From positions 8,022,451-8,086,450 of the forward strand of contig OY848923.1 in the NCBI GenBank assembly GCA_963693285.1: DNA of 64,000 bases, written 5' to 3'. The stretch is from Xestospongia muta (taxonomy: Eukaryota > Porifera > Demospongiae > Haplosclerida > Petrosiidae). The position numbers and the translations under genes are program-made. Of this stretch, positions 38,799-50,885 are shown piece by piece. The notes under the pieces were generated by a model that was not told where the DNA came from, searched no databases, and saw only the letters and a program-made list of their open reading frames with translations. The stretch's first letter is position 1. Each line of letters opens with the position of its first letter.

Positions 38799-41700
38799 GT
38801 ACTGATAAAACACATACAAATTAGTAACTAAACTACTATTCTCAGACATTTTAGTGAACATTAAATTTTACACAATGGATATGAGCAATTTAATAACACT
38901 TCATTGAGACTGAATAGTCTATAGTCACACTTGATTTATTCAGCACATGCTGTAGCTTCCATTTTGTCGTGCTAGTGGTAGTGCTAGTGGTAGTGCTAGT
39001 GCTAGTGCTAGTGGTAGTGCTAGTGCTAGTGGTAGTGCTAGTGCTAGTGGTAGTGCTAGTGGTAGTGCTAGTGCTAGTGCTAGTGGTAGTGCTAGTGCTA
39101 GTGGTAGTGCTAGTGGTAGTGGTAGTGCTAGTGGTAGTGCTAGTGGTAGTGGTAGTGCTAGTGGTAGTGGTAGTGCTAGTGGTAGTGCTAGTGCTAGTGC
39201 TAGTGGTAGTGGTAGTGCTAGTGCTAGTGCTAGTGGTAGTGCTAGTGGTAGTGGTAGTGCTAGTGGTAGTGCTAGTGCTAGTGCTAGTGGTAGTGGTAGT
39301 GCTAGTGGTAGTGCTAGTGGTAGTGCTAGTGCTAGTGGTAGTGCTAGTGGTAGTGGTAGTGGTAGTGCTAGTGGTAGTGCTAGTGCTAGTGGTAGTGCTA
39401 GTGGTAGTGGTAGTGCTAGTGGTAGTGCTAGTGCTAGTGCTAGTGGTAGTGCTAGTGCTAGTGGTAGTGCTAGTGGTAGTGGTAGTGCTAGTGGTAGTGC
39501 TAGTGCTAGTGCTAGTGGTAGTGGTAGTGCTAGTGGTAGTGCTAGTGGTAGTGGTAGTGGTAGTGGTAGTGCTAGTGGTAGTGCTAGTGGTAGTGCTAGT
39601 GGTAGTGCTAGTGGTAGTACTAGTGCTAGTGGTAGTGCTAGTGCTAGTGGTAGTGCTAGTGGTAGTGCTAGTGGTAGTGCTAGTGGTAGTGCTAGTGGTA
39701 GTGCTAGTGGTAGTACTAGTGCTAGTGGTAGTGCTAGTGCTAGTGGTAGTGCTAGTGGTAGTGCTAGTGCTAGTGCTAGTGGTAGTGCTAGTGCTAGTGG
39801 TAGTGCTAGTGGTAGTGCTAGTGGTAGTGCTAGTGCTAGTGGTAGTGCTAGTGGTAGTGCTAGTGGTAGTGCTAGTGCTAGTGGTAGTGCTAGTGCTAGT
39901 GGTAGTGCTAGTGCTAGTGCTAGTGCTAGTGGTAGTGGTAGTGCTAGTGGTAGTGCTAGTGGTAGTGCTAGTGCTAGTGCTAGTGGTAGTGCTAGTGCTA
40001 GTGCTAGTGCTAGTGCTAGTGCTAGTGCTAGTGCTAGTGCTAGTGCTAGTGCTAGTGCTAGTGGTAGTGGTAGTGCTAGTGGTAGTGCTAGTGCTAGTGG
40101 TAGTGCTAGTGCTTCTAAATTAACAATAGGTTGTCCCAAAGAATTGATTTGGGACTACTTTCATTTTTATAAAGCTGAATGCAATAGGGAGAAGTTCTAC
40201 TAATAAAGAACAAACAATAACTATAACTATAACAATTATGCTAGCTATAATTAAAATTCATTTACATTTTGTAAATTTACTAAAACTTTAACTAAATCAT
40301 GATTAATTTAATAAAATTACTATAAAACTAAAACAGTACTTACTTACTAAAACAACACTAATACAAATTATTTATTACCTTAAGTTGATGTAATCCTGTT
40401 CTCATACCAGTTGGCACTGACTCTTGCCATGAGTCCAAAAATTCTTGATAATTAAACTGCAATTATTTAAATTTGTAAGATTGTGTACACAAAAACATAA
40501 CATACTTTTCCAGCTGGTCTTAAGAGCAACTCACCATAAAACTGACATACTTTATCCTCCAATAGTTCATACCTAATGTCACCTTCATCTCCATAATACT
40601 TAATTCCATAACATTTTAGACAATGCTCTAATGCAAAGGTCGGCTCCAAGTCTTTGAGTTTTTCACAGCATTTCTCAAATGGGACAGACTTCCATGACCA
40701 ATCTTCTTCTTCAAGTAATGTTAAAATGTGTTGAAATACTTGGTCTCTGTAATCTAGATCAAAGATCCTCCAATAACCTGTATGTGTGTGTGAGGGAGAA
40801 GGAGAGACAGATTAATAATAAATTGATACGTGATAAATCTTACCATTGATCAGACAGGCTTGCAGTTTATATAATCCTTCTTGTAACTCAATTTCACTAG
40901 CTTGTACTCTATCTAACAAATCACTAAATGTATACTAAACACAAGGTAAGTATAATAATAATAATATCATTAAACCTTATTAACTTTTACATCCTTTTCC
41001 ACCTCCACTGTTTCCTCCTCAAGTTGCATTCGTTCTTCTAATTCTCCACGATATGGATTCTCAAGGAGGAGCTCCTTTAATTTGGCATATTTTGGTTGAC
41101 ATTGACGTAATTCAAAATAATTAAAGACACAGGAAGATACCTATAAACAATAAAGGAAATGACAACAAAACTTTCACTTTCAACATACTTCTTTTGAAAG
41201 AAGACTACCATGACGATAACCCTCCAAGTCTGAATTAAATTTAAAATGATACATTGGTATGACTTAACTTAAACCTTTATCTTTGGGGTAATGCAATGAT
41301 GGGCAAACAAGTAAGGAGTTACTGGTATGTGCTTGACGTAGCTCAAATGTTTTGTCACTAGTGCAAAGAACAGCTTCATCCTGTCGATCACCTCGTATAA
41401 CTAATCTGTAAATGGTACAGAGGAAATATACATACACTACTTTCCTGAACAGCCAGTACACTATTTTATATACAGAGTTGGAAGATATAGTGAATGATAC
41501 AAACTATTACTCTCTAGCTTATTTCTAACATGAAATATAACATTAGATTTAGTGAGTCAGACTCATATTGGACAGAATGTAGATAAAAAGAATATTTATT
41601 GAAAGTACAGTAAGCCACTGGTGAACTCATGAGTAGTTTTGATACCATTAAAGGAGTACTTGTGTGTGTGTGTTTATATCCTTTGAAACAGGATATACTA

Positions 41701-42079
41701 CATATATTTGTGTACTATGCTTCATTGAATGACCATACATGTCACAGACAAAGATGACTTCATTTAAACTAAGTCAGCTACTGTCATTGACACACAGTAT
41801 GGGTTCTATTATATGTGTCAAATAAACTTTTATAGCAAATATGAGATCATTGACTCTGCAATAGACTTACTTTCCTTCAGTTTTTAAAGAGTTGAGTACA
41901 TCCCCTGATAATTGTAGTAATTTATATTCATTGCTATTAGGATGTGCACCAAAATAAAGGAGTTGTACCGGTAGGGATGAGGGAGGGAGACCAGCTGTTT
42001 GAGCAGCGGCAGATACCTCCTCTGTTGTTCTCTGAGGAGCATGAACGGCAGCCATTTCTGACGTTGAATAGTCATCCAT
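38266..42079 (-). CDS. DSCC1: Sister chromatid cohesion protein DCC1
   Basis: The start is at 42079 (MDDYSTSEMAAVH). Conserved blocks over about ten exons are SLPVQLLYFG, LVIRGDRQDEAVLCTSDKTF, ELRQAHTSNSLLVCPSLHY, NYFELRQCQPKYAKLKELLL with ENPYRGE, FSDLLDRVQASEIELQEGLY, GYWRIFDLDYRDQVFQHILT, EHCLKCYGIKYYGDEGDIRY and WHYPASSLPDDPTARFTKLF. The tail is SLNALLLKFCRVS ... GVKMYNAKLSSM. All match animal DCC1, the subunit of the alternative clamp loader CTF18-DCC1-CTF8 that loads PCNA and supports cohesion. The last intron (38378-38424) is only 47 nt; reading through it would give a false early stop. A 1.77-kb intron carries a 1.14-kb hexamer array and two CT tracts. Confidence 0.95.
38706..38794. 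repeat. Two CT tracts in a duplicated segment
   Basis: CT runs at about 38706-38734 and 38756-38794 are each followed by CCATTGTACTGATAAAACA, so the segment is a tandem duplication of about 60 bp. Relative to DSCC1 transcription these read GA and do not sit at an acceptor. Confidence 0.85.
38972..40112. repeat. 1.14-kb binary hexamer array (GCTAGT/GGTAGT)
   Basis: About 190 tandem hexamers, each almost always either GCTAGT or GGTAGT in irregular order, lie in the long DSCC1 intron. Rare third variants (AGTACTAGT near 39619 and 39715) flag a higher-order duplication of roughly 96 bp. The 384- and 399-residue open frames (Val/Leu on plus, Ala/Leu/Pro on minus) are by-products of a period divisible by 3. 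Confidence 0.97.
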
Positions 42080-43060
42080 CTATTAAAAAAACAATGTGAT
42101 ATTGTATGTTATTAATTTAGAGATAAAATCTTAGTGAGTATGACCCTGTCATTAATCCTATAATTATACAACTATAATACACATATGCAATCTAAGAAAT
42201 TGTATTGTTGGCAGTGTAGCTAGCCAAACGTCTGATAGTAAATTTGGCCACAAAAAAGCAAGCGCAGGTGTACACTTCAAAATATAAAGGACTCCTAATA
42301 TACATGTGGGTATACATTTGGTATAACAGGGAGATTTAATAATGATATTATCACAAACTTAATAATTACAGAGAAACCTGTCAAGAAGACGATTGCACTA
42401 AAGGACAATTTGACAATATCAGGACTTGTTACATTAGATCAGAGCTCAGGAGAGGATATATATTCAGCAGTTTATACTACTAGCTAGGAGAAGATAACCT
42501 TCGTAACACTTCTGGCTATCATTGTAAGTATAAGAAACTAATAGTATATTTCTAAATTGTTATTATAATCTTTTGTTGCTAAAATAATAATATATATAGT
42601 TATATATATTAGTTTATACAATGTATAGATAATCTTGTAATAGTATGCAGTGTAGTCAAGAATTTGTCCATATAATTTTTATTTATTATAATAAATGTAA
42701 TGAACCAAATACTATTCTACTAAAAAGATAAATATATAGATTAATTCCATATCTACTTATAAAATTAACTCTAGCTACTTTGTCCCATGTCCTATAGTGC
42801 ACATATTATTAAATGCTATATGTCTATAGTACAATATTGGGTTATGAAAAGTGACATTTGCTTTGTATGGCAAGGCATTGCAGCTAAAAATAGAAATAAA
42901 AAGAGGAAATTAAATGTAATTATAACATACCAAGTTATTACACAAATTATCCTTGTGTATATAATTACAATGTGTCACACATTTTTCAATAAACAACTAA
43001 ACTACTATGTTATAGTTATGATTATGATTACTTCCTTCTGACAGGACATTACGTAACGAT
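42080..43060. promoter_or_regulatory. Divergent interval DSCC1 / DEPTOR with a likely 5' UTR intron
   Basis: The 981 bp are AT-rich and lack coding signal. A GTAAGT donor at 42534 and a CTTCTGACAG acceptor ending 43044 suggest a DEPTOR 5' UTR intron of about 510 bp, with the non-coding first exon before 42534. Confidence 0.45.
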
Positions 43061-45635
43061 ATGTCCGTAGTCTTCGGTGATATACAGCAAAGCCTTCCTA
43101 ACAGTGATAAATTTAAGCTCAGTCGTAATTTTAGCAGTAATTCTTTAAAATCATTTAGAACACAAAGCGCTTCTCTCAACAGAGACCAGTCCTTGTTACC
43201 GATCATTAACTATTCCACTAGACCACGAAGAATGACCAATACAGTACGCGCTTCAAATCTTTCGGCGATCTTAGCAGTAGGAGAGGAGTTGAGACAACTG
43301 CTTCACGCAGAAGATCCTCCTATAATAAAAGATAGGCGTTACCACTTGAAAGTCTATGAAACTTGTTTTGTGGGGCACGAAATGGTCGATTGGTTGTTGA
43401 GAAAAGGAGAAGTGGAGAGTAGAGCTGAGGCAGTAGCCATGATGCAGAAATTATTGGAAAACGAAGTAATTCATCATGGTTAGTATAGATAAATCAAAGA
43501 GAACATTGTTTATTTAGTGTTGATGTTTGTAGCTTTAAAGGTTCAATTCTATCTGTGATGGTTGTTTTTACATTAAGTGTTAGTCCATTCATCGCTAACA
43601 ATTTGTATGATAATTTAAGCATTTAAAAATTGTTAAAATTAAGACGATTAATTCACTTTGGTGCAGTTGTCCATTGAGAGCAGCGTTACCTAAAGTTGTG
43701 CATTAATTTCTATATTATCACCATTACTTGATCAAAGTACTACTTTTGTCACCATAAATAGCAACCTTGTGTGTGAAAAGTGACAATATGATTTAATAGG
43801 TGTGACTAAACATAACCAAATATGTGATTCTGTTTACATTCACTTGTCATGATTTTTTTGTGTGATGTCACTTCCTTTAAATGGATGCGTGCCGTGGTAT
43901 AGCATAGATGAATGGATGGACAAGTGGATAGATGAATAGATAAATAGTTGTTTTGACTACTGACCATTTAAACAAAGACATATGTACATTAATAAAAAGA
44001 TTAATATAAGCATCTATTGTTATATTTAATAACTTCTCTTCCAGTCTGTGATGATCACGAGTTTAAAGATGAGAAATTATTCTTTCGTTTTCGACGTGAT
44101 GATAATACATATGAAGAACCTCCAGATGCTATGATAGTTGCTAAAGGACAACGGATATATAGCAGGTGAGTGTCATGGGATAACATGATCTCATTGTCAA
44201 ATATTTATTCACGCCTGGGACTACAAGCTGTCAGCAATACGCAACATGTAGTGTTAAAAGTTTACACAACTAGTGAATAATTTAAATATTTTCATAGCTC
44301 TAATTAATAGTATAACTTATTATATAATCATGACTGTTGCTAGGTTACGGACAGATGGCAGTAATCTTATACAAGATAGGAAATATCATTTACAGACATT
44401 CAAACAATGTTTTATCGGACGAGAATTCATTGATTGGTTAATTACCAGAGGTGAGGTCAACACGAGAGAAGAAGGTGTTGATATTGGACGCCAGTTTATA
44501 GAAGCTGGAATTTTTAGACATGGTAAGATCATATGATCTAGTATGATATCACATGACATTGTTTTATTACAGTGTGTGATGATCATCACTTCAAAGACGA
44601 GTACTTGTTCTTTAGATTCAAAAATGATGATCCTCGAAAGAAGTCTTTTGGGAAAAGAGTTGGAGTAAGTCGAGGAAAAAAAGGATCAATTATATCGTCA
44701 GAAGATGGACATTCACGCACATCAGAAAATCGACATTCTGATGGTAGCTACAGTTCATCTAACACAAGTGACCACTTAGGAGTCAGTGGGACTCCTCCAC
44801 CTGATCCAGAAGACGAGTAAGTCCCCGTTAATTAGTGTTAATAATTGACTATTTTTCTCTCCTTAGATATATTCATATGCAATCAGTAAATGATGAATCA
44901 GGATATGTACAAATACGACCTAGTCCTGAACCTAGTAGTCTTCAACCACAAACAGCTGGTGCTCCTCAAGGTATGTATTTATCAGTAAATAAAATGGATT
45001 TCGTTAATACGTTCTTTCATCCATTGAACCTGTTTATTCATCTATTAAACTGTTTATTCATCTATTGAACTATCTATTCATCCATTGACTGTCTATTCAT
45101 CCATTGAACTATCTATTCATCCATTGATCCATTATGTTATATTTGACAGCTACGAGACAACAAAGTACTAATCATGCAACAATAGATGAATTACTGGATC
45201 CTAATGGACGCTTTGTTGAACACAGTATTAACGTAAAGCTAAAAGACATTGGATTAACAAACAAAATTATTTTCCTGTTTTACAGGTTGTCAGTGATCCA
45301 GTTGGGTATGGTTTTGTTATTAGAGGATCTCGACCAGTTTATGTCCATACAGTTGATCCCAGTGGACCTGCAGCATCTGCTGGACTACAGGTGAGTAAAA
45401 AAGGGATAATCCCATCGTTAAATAGCTCGTTTAATTATTGTTATAGTGTAAACTGTGTCATGGTTACTGTAATATCATTTTGTTTTTACTTCAGGTTCGT
45501 GAATATCTCCACTATGTTAATGGACAGTATGTACTAGATAAGTCACATACTGATGTAGCACGCATTATTTTGATGGGATCGAGTACAGCATCACTAGTTA
45601 CATTTGTGGAGAAGGATCGATTACCATCAAATTAA
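43061..45635 (+). CDS. DEPTOR: DEP domain-containing mTOR-interacting protein
   Basis: The start MSVVFGDIQQSL precedes two DEP domains. The first reads IIKDRRYHLKVYETCFVGHE with MVDWLLRKGEVESRAEAV and HVCDDHEFKDEKLFFRFR. The second reads LIQDRKYHLQTFKQCFIGRE with FIDWLITRGEVNTREEGV and HVCDDHHFKDEYLFFRF. A Ser-rich linker follows. A C-terminal PDZ domain reads DPVGYGFVIRGSRPVYVHTV then DPSGPAASAGLQVREYLHYV, and the protein ends RLPSN. Two DEPs plus this PDZ (GFVxRGSxP, AVDPSGPAA) define DEPTOR, an inhibitor bound to mTOR complexes. The linker contains DESGYVQI, which resembles but does not exactly match the beta-TrCP degron region (SSGYFS) of vertebrate DEPTOR. An ROR-like kinase gene starts 202 bp after the stop on the same strand. 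Confidence 0.94.
45006..45136. repeat. TATTCATCCATTGAACT tandem repeat in DEPTOR
   Basis: About seven degenerate copies of ATTCATCTATTGAACTGTTT/ATCT fill the DEPTOR intron after TAGAPQ. Confidence 0.8.
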
Positions 45636-45837
45636 CTTGAAATGATTTTTATTTTATAATTTTTTTGTATATTTGTTTTTTTGTAATTAATTTATCAGCA
45701 TCACACCATCGCCCCTTTAATTATTATTAATAATAATACAACCTAATAATAAGTAAAATTATAATTATAATCAAAGTAGTGGGTGTGGCATGTTTGTGAT
45801 ATACAGATCTAGAGTTGGGTGGGGCTCCTCTTGAGTA

Positions 45838-47390
45838 ATGGATCTTTCTGGCTCAGGATTCTCTGTTAATTCATCTATCTCTTGTTCTCCTACTTGCGTT
45901 CCTTCATATGAAGACAATGATGACATACCAACTCTGATAATAGCTCTTATATGCAGTATTATAGTAATAATATCATTGATTATAATCTGCATTTGTTTGT
46001 TTGCCTGCTTCTTGAGGAAGGTTTTTGACAGACCACTGGCAGCAAGGTCAAAAAATAGAAGGTATTCTTCACACAAACATGAAGATGTTGATCATTCTAA
46101 CACAACTCATAACCCTCTTCATCAAGCTACCCTCTTGTTACCAAAGCAGACAAGTCGTGCACTTATTACGTTTAGTGATGTGTCTACACAAGAAAAAAAG
46201 ACCAGAAAAATATCACACGAAGATCTCACTACCTTTTCACCAAAACAACGACTACAAATACTTGAGTTCCCTCACTCAAACATATGTCTTCTAGGAGAAA
46301 TGTATGAATCCAACTTTGGTAAAGTGTATCGAGGGGAAGCATTGAGACTGACAGAGATAGAGACTTCTACTGCAGTGTGGATCAAAAGTCTAAAGGAATG
46401 TGCTGATGAAAAGTTGTTAGAAACTTTTAACATGGAATTATTTTTAGTTTCTGGATTTGATCACCCCAATATTATAAAGATACTGGCTGCCTCCACTCTT
46501 GAAGAACCACGCTATATTGTGTATGAATATTTGGAATTTGGTAGCTTGAAGGATTTCTTGCAGTCTACAGCAGCTTTATGGTTAGATATGGAAGTTGAGA
46601 GTACATTTGCAAGTGTTACTGATCTAGAAACGAATACCATGGCTTCATCACATGTACAACATTTAGTGGGGACTGAAGAACTAGTGGCCATTGCTGTGCA
46701 AGTAGCTGAAGGAATGGAATATTTAGCAAAGAAAGGATTTATCCACAAAGATTTAGCTGCAAGAAATTGTCAGGTAAAATGCAATAGGGATCATTAATTA
46801 TCTTGATATAGTGGAGGGGTATCCTCGTAATTACTGTAGTCAGGGATATCAATGTAATTTAGCATGCAATATTATTGTTAAAGAACTAATAAAACAGTTT
46901 ATCTTTAATATTGCAGGTTGGGGAAGGACTGAGAGTAAAAATAGCAAACTTTGGTCTTAGCTATATACTCGAGTCTGATGATTACTGCCAACTGAATAAT
47001 GAAGCTCTAAATAAGTCGATAATTCCATTGAGATGGCTGGCTCCTGAAACATTACATGATTCACAATACTCCATGTTTTCTGATATCTGGTCTTATGGTG
47101 TGTTACTTTGGGAAGTCTTTTCATTTGGTGCAGTGCCATACACTGGACTAAATGATGCAGAGGTTATTGAAGCAATTCTATCTGGTCAAGTCATGACAAG
47201 ACCAGAGCACTGTCCAAAGAGTGTGTTTAAAATTATGTGGCAATGCTGGGAAGGTATGCCAACCAATAGACCTAAATTTGATAGCATAAAGAGACAGTTG
47301 GGTAATTGTGTGAAGCAATTTGATTTGGAAACAGTCTCACGTCGATTTAGTACTTTTAAGCCATCGACACCAGACTTGTTAAGAAAATAA
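45838..47390 (+). CDS. ROR/RYK-like transmembrane tyrosine kinase with NFG motif and tiny ectodomain
   Basis: Two exons (45838-46773, 46917-47390) encode 469 residues. Residues 1-29 are a short N-terminus with an N-S-S site and two cysteines. A transmembrane helix follows at about 30-58 (PTLIIALICSIIVIISLIII...), then basic RKVFDRPLAARSKNRR, so the C-terminus is inside. The kinase domain keeps the beta3 Lys (AVWIKSLK), alphaC Glu (MELFLVSGF), catalytic loop HKDLAARN, LRWLAPETL, DIWSYGVLLWEVFSFG and an RPKF-type end. The HKDLA motif is ROR-like. The Gly loop is degenerate (YESNFGKVYRG) and DFG reads NFG (KIANFGLS), losing the Mg-binding Asp, so it is probably a pseudokinase. Only about 200 bp separate it from DEPTOR, leaving no room for a missing ectodomain. 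Confidence 0.85.
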
Positions 47391-47409
47391 ATTATATTTT
47401 CTCAATACA

Positions 47410-47417
47410 TAATACTA

Positions 47418-47452
<35 letters not shown>
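47410..47452. repeat. (AAT)n microsatellite
   Basis: About 13 AAT/ATA triplets lie in the 221-bp gap between the kinase and Rh genes, probably the kinase 3' UTR. Confidence 0.85.
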
Positions 47453-47611
47453 TATGACTACGATAAAATAACAATACAAGAATAACATGTAATTTTAATG
47501 AAATTTTGTTTTGTATAAACTGTTAATAACTAGACTCAAAAGAGGAAGGGCTATCTGGGACACGTGAAGTATATATAATAAGTGCATGAACAATTTCAAA
47601 GTATTCGAGTA

Positions 47612-50600
47612 ATGGCCCTAACGAGATTGGAGAAGCTCATTTTTCCTGCTTTTCTCTTGGTTGTTGAAGTCATCTTCTTCGTTATTTATGGCCTGCTAGT
47701 CGAATATGATGATGGGGGCTCACCCAGTCATGAATATGAAGTAGCATTGTCTTTAGCTAATACCAGTGATGGTATAAATGTCCAGAGAGCTCAAGATTAT
47801 CTCCTCCAATTGCAGTCGACTAGATCAACGACGAAATTGTATCCTTGTGAGTAGTGGATAATACATTATTCATTATTAGTTGGTAGAGTAGGAGGATGGA
47901 TAAATTGAGTGCAATAAAATTGTAATTGAATTCAAATAAAATGTTTAATTGGTTCATATAATCAACGAATGACTCTAGTATAAAAAACTTAGTACATGTG
48001 TCTCTTTATTGGGGGGGTGGGTCACTTGCCTCCATTTGTTTTTATGTTACTTACAAGTGTGCAATGTCTATTTTTATTGCAAAATTTGTTGCTAAAAATT
48101 ACCAGATAATGACTGACCTCATGTGCTATAATAGTAAAACATTTGGGAGTTTGAGATGAGACTGAACTGTTCAATACTGAAATACAACATAATAACAACA
48201 ATGAAACTGTTTTTAATTAAAGACATATTATTTTCTACTTTTGACTTAATTATCAAGTGGAAAACAAACAGTTATTACTAGTTATTAAGTAACTAAAGTC
48301 ATTTTCTTGTCTTGCAGTTTTTCAAGATGTCCATGTTATGATCTTCATCGGTTTTGGTTTTCTTATGACATTTCTACGTCGCTATGGTTTCAGTAGTGTA
48401 GCATACAATATGATGTTGGCTGCCTTTGCAATCCAGTGGTCCACTATTACCCTCGGTTTGTTGGGATTCATTGGCCAAGCTCAAGATGGTGAGACCCGAT
48501 TTCATATTGGCGTGGGATTAGAAAGGTAACCTTTGAAGTATATATATGTCATTTTCATGTTTGTATAAGGTGTCAAGGTGCATAACACTATATTTTATTG
48601 TAGCTATCAAAACATTTCCCACATTTACTAGCAATAAATTGTTTGTGTATGACACACAGTCTAGCAATAATAATATGACAACAATTTAAAAATATAAACA
48701 CTTTCAAGACATAATATGACAATAATGAATATTTTCAACTCTCTCTCTCTCTCTCTCTCTCATAGTTTGGTTCTGTCTGATTTTGCTGCAGCTGCTGTTC
48801 TCATTACATTTGGTTCTGTATTGGGACGAGCAAGTCCATTACAGCTTTTTATGATAGCATTTTGTGAAGTTATTTTCTATTCTTTAAATGATGCTCTCAA
48901 TGTCTATGTTTTTAAAGCTGCTGATGTTGGTGGATCAATGTTAATACATACATTTGGTGCCTACTTTGGCCTGTCCTGTTCTGTGTGGCTCTATCGTAAG
49001 AAGGCTATTGATCATCCTCGTAACAGTAGTGTCTATCATTCTGACATGTTTGCAATGATTGGTAAAGAATTTTGTTAACACTATTGTTTATGTATTGTTT
49101 CAAAGGTACTCTGTTTCTCTGGTTGTTCTGGCCCAGTTTCAATGGAGCATTAGCAGCTGGTAATAGTCAATATCGTGCTATAATTAACACGTATTTCTCA
49201 ATGACGGGAAGTGTTATATCTACCTTTATATTCAGTGCAGTGTTTGATGGAAAAAGAAGACTAGATATGGTATTACACTCAGTCTGTCTCTTAGTAATAA
49301 AACTATATTGTGTGTATGGTTGTACGTATAAAGTTATCCCGTGTTTTCTTATTTGGTTTGTTTTCAGTGTTAGAGGGTTGCTTATAACTATTATTAATAG
49401 TTTTATGGCTTTTATTGTCTTCAGAGAATGCTGGTCATGTTATTGTGGTTTTGTTATAGGTGCATGTACAGAATGCTACTTTAGCTGGAGGCGTGGCTGT
49501 TGGATCAATAGCCAATATGATAATTGGTCCGTGGGCAGCGATGTTTATTGGTTTTATTGCTGGTATTATATCTGTTGCTGGTTACAAGTTTTTGTCGGTA
49601 AGTTTATCCTTGCTATAATATTTATATATTTTTTATATAGCCGTTAATGGATCGTTGGTTCTATGTTCAAGATACTTGTGGTGTTCATAACTTGCATGGT
49701 ACTCCTGGTGTGCTGTCTGCTCTAGCCTCTGCTGTTGCTGCAGGAATAGCTACTAATGTTAGTGCTTCTAACAGAGTTAATTATGAAACTAGGTAAGTTA
49801 TACCAACTAAATTTGCATTAATGTTCTCTCTCTCTTTTTTGTTAGCTTGTTTCTAGTTTTTCCTGCTCGTGCCCCCTCTGAAAATTTGTCAGATGAAGAA
49901 TTAATACTTGGTATCGAACCTGGAGAAGATCGTAGTGCTGCTCAACAAGCTGGCTTCCAACTAGCACTTCTAGCATCTACATTGCTTTTAGCTATCATTG
50001 GAGGTCTTATAACTGGTCAGTCTCATTTCTGTTCTTGAAAATTTGGAAATGAGACTTTATGGTACTTTTTATAGGAGTGATTGTGGGTTGTTGTCCCCTA
50101 TTCCATCGTCTACACGATGACTGCCTCTTTGATGATAACCCCCATTGGCAGGTAATTATTATTATATGGGGATGGTAATAAAATGTAATTTAATAGGATT
50201 ATGAAGTACAAACTGTTTTAATTAAATAAGTGGGTGGATAACTCTTAGTATTATTAACTGTGTGGGTGGTATGTAATAGTTACATTTTGTTTGCTTAGCT
50301 TCCTGATGATGCTGACAATTATTTACCATTACCAACTGAAGAACCATCCCGAAATGGTAGATTGGGTATAGAGCGTATGACCACGCCCCTTGATGAGATA
50401 AAAGACCTAGAGGAAAGTCCCGGCCCGTTTAAAAAGCATGGTGTGAAGGTGTACCCAGGAGCTGTGGAGCTGACTGCTATCTCAAAGAAAGATGATGAAG
50501 AAGCTTACCTGGATCGAGAGGAAAGTCCTCCCGTCAGATCAAAGAAACAAGGTACGAAGATGTACCCAGGAGCCATAGAACTGCCTCCTATCTCAACGAA

Positions 50601-50667
50601 GGAAGGTGAAGAGGATGCTTACACACATAAGGATGAAGAGGAAATGTTAAGGGTTTCTAATGTTTAA
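47612..50667 (+). CDS. RHBG: Rh-type ammonium transporter
   Basis: The start [20 protein letters not shown] begins the first membrane helix. Rh-family features include [80 protein letters not shown] with [43 protein letters not shown], and [20 protein letters not shown]. The two pore histidines of the Amt/Rh family appear in LIHTFG and VHNLHG. About eleven to twelve helices are expected, conducting NH3/NH4+ at the plasma membrane. The cytoplasmic C-tail is long and carries two copies of an EESP...KKxGxKxYPGAxEL...IS unit. The symbol marks the non-erythroid Rh class; the orthologue among RHBG/RHCG cannot be set. One CT tract (48740-48760) abuts the acceptor before [13 protein letters not shown]-initiated extension upstream is unlikely. 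Confidence 0.95.
48740..48760 (+). repeat. CT tract at a 3' splice site in the Rh gene
   Basis: The CT run ends CATAG at 48761-48765 before the exon reading [11 protein letters not shown]. Confidence 0.85.
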
Positions 50668-50885
50668 AACAATTGAGTTTGAGTGACAAAATTATTGTTT
50701 TTAGTGTTGTTTAATTTTTTTCTATTATAGGATGATTATTTTCTTTAATGAGCAGTTTGATTTTGGATTTTTTTTCTAATAACAATTTAATAGAAAACCA
50801 AATAAAAAAAGTAGAGAAATCGATTTTATACAGTAAAAAATTAACAGCATTAGTACCTATTGTATTTAACAAAATACTCTTTAAC

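Noticed and set aside
38940..40139. Two long overlapping open frames (399 aa minus, 384 aa plus) rich in Leu/Ala/Pro/Val
   Set aside because: They are produced by the hexamer array, whose period is a multiple of three; it lies inside a DSCC1 intron and has no gene-like composition.
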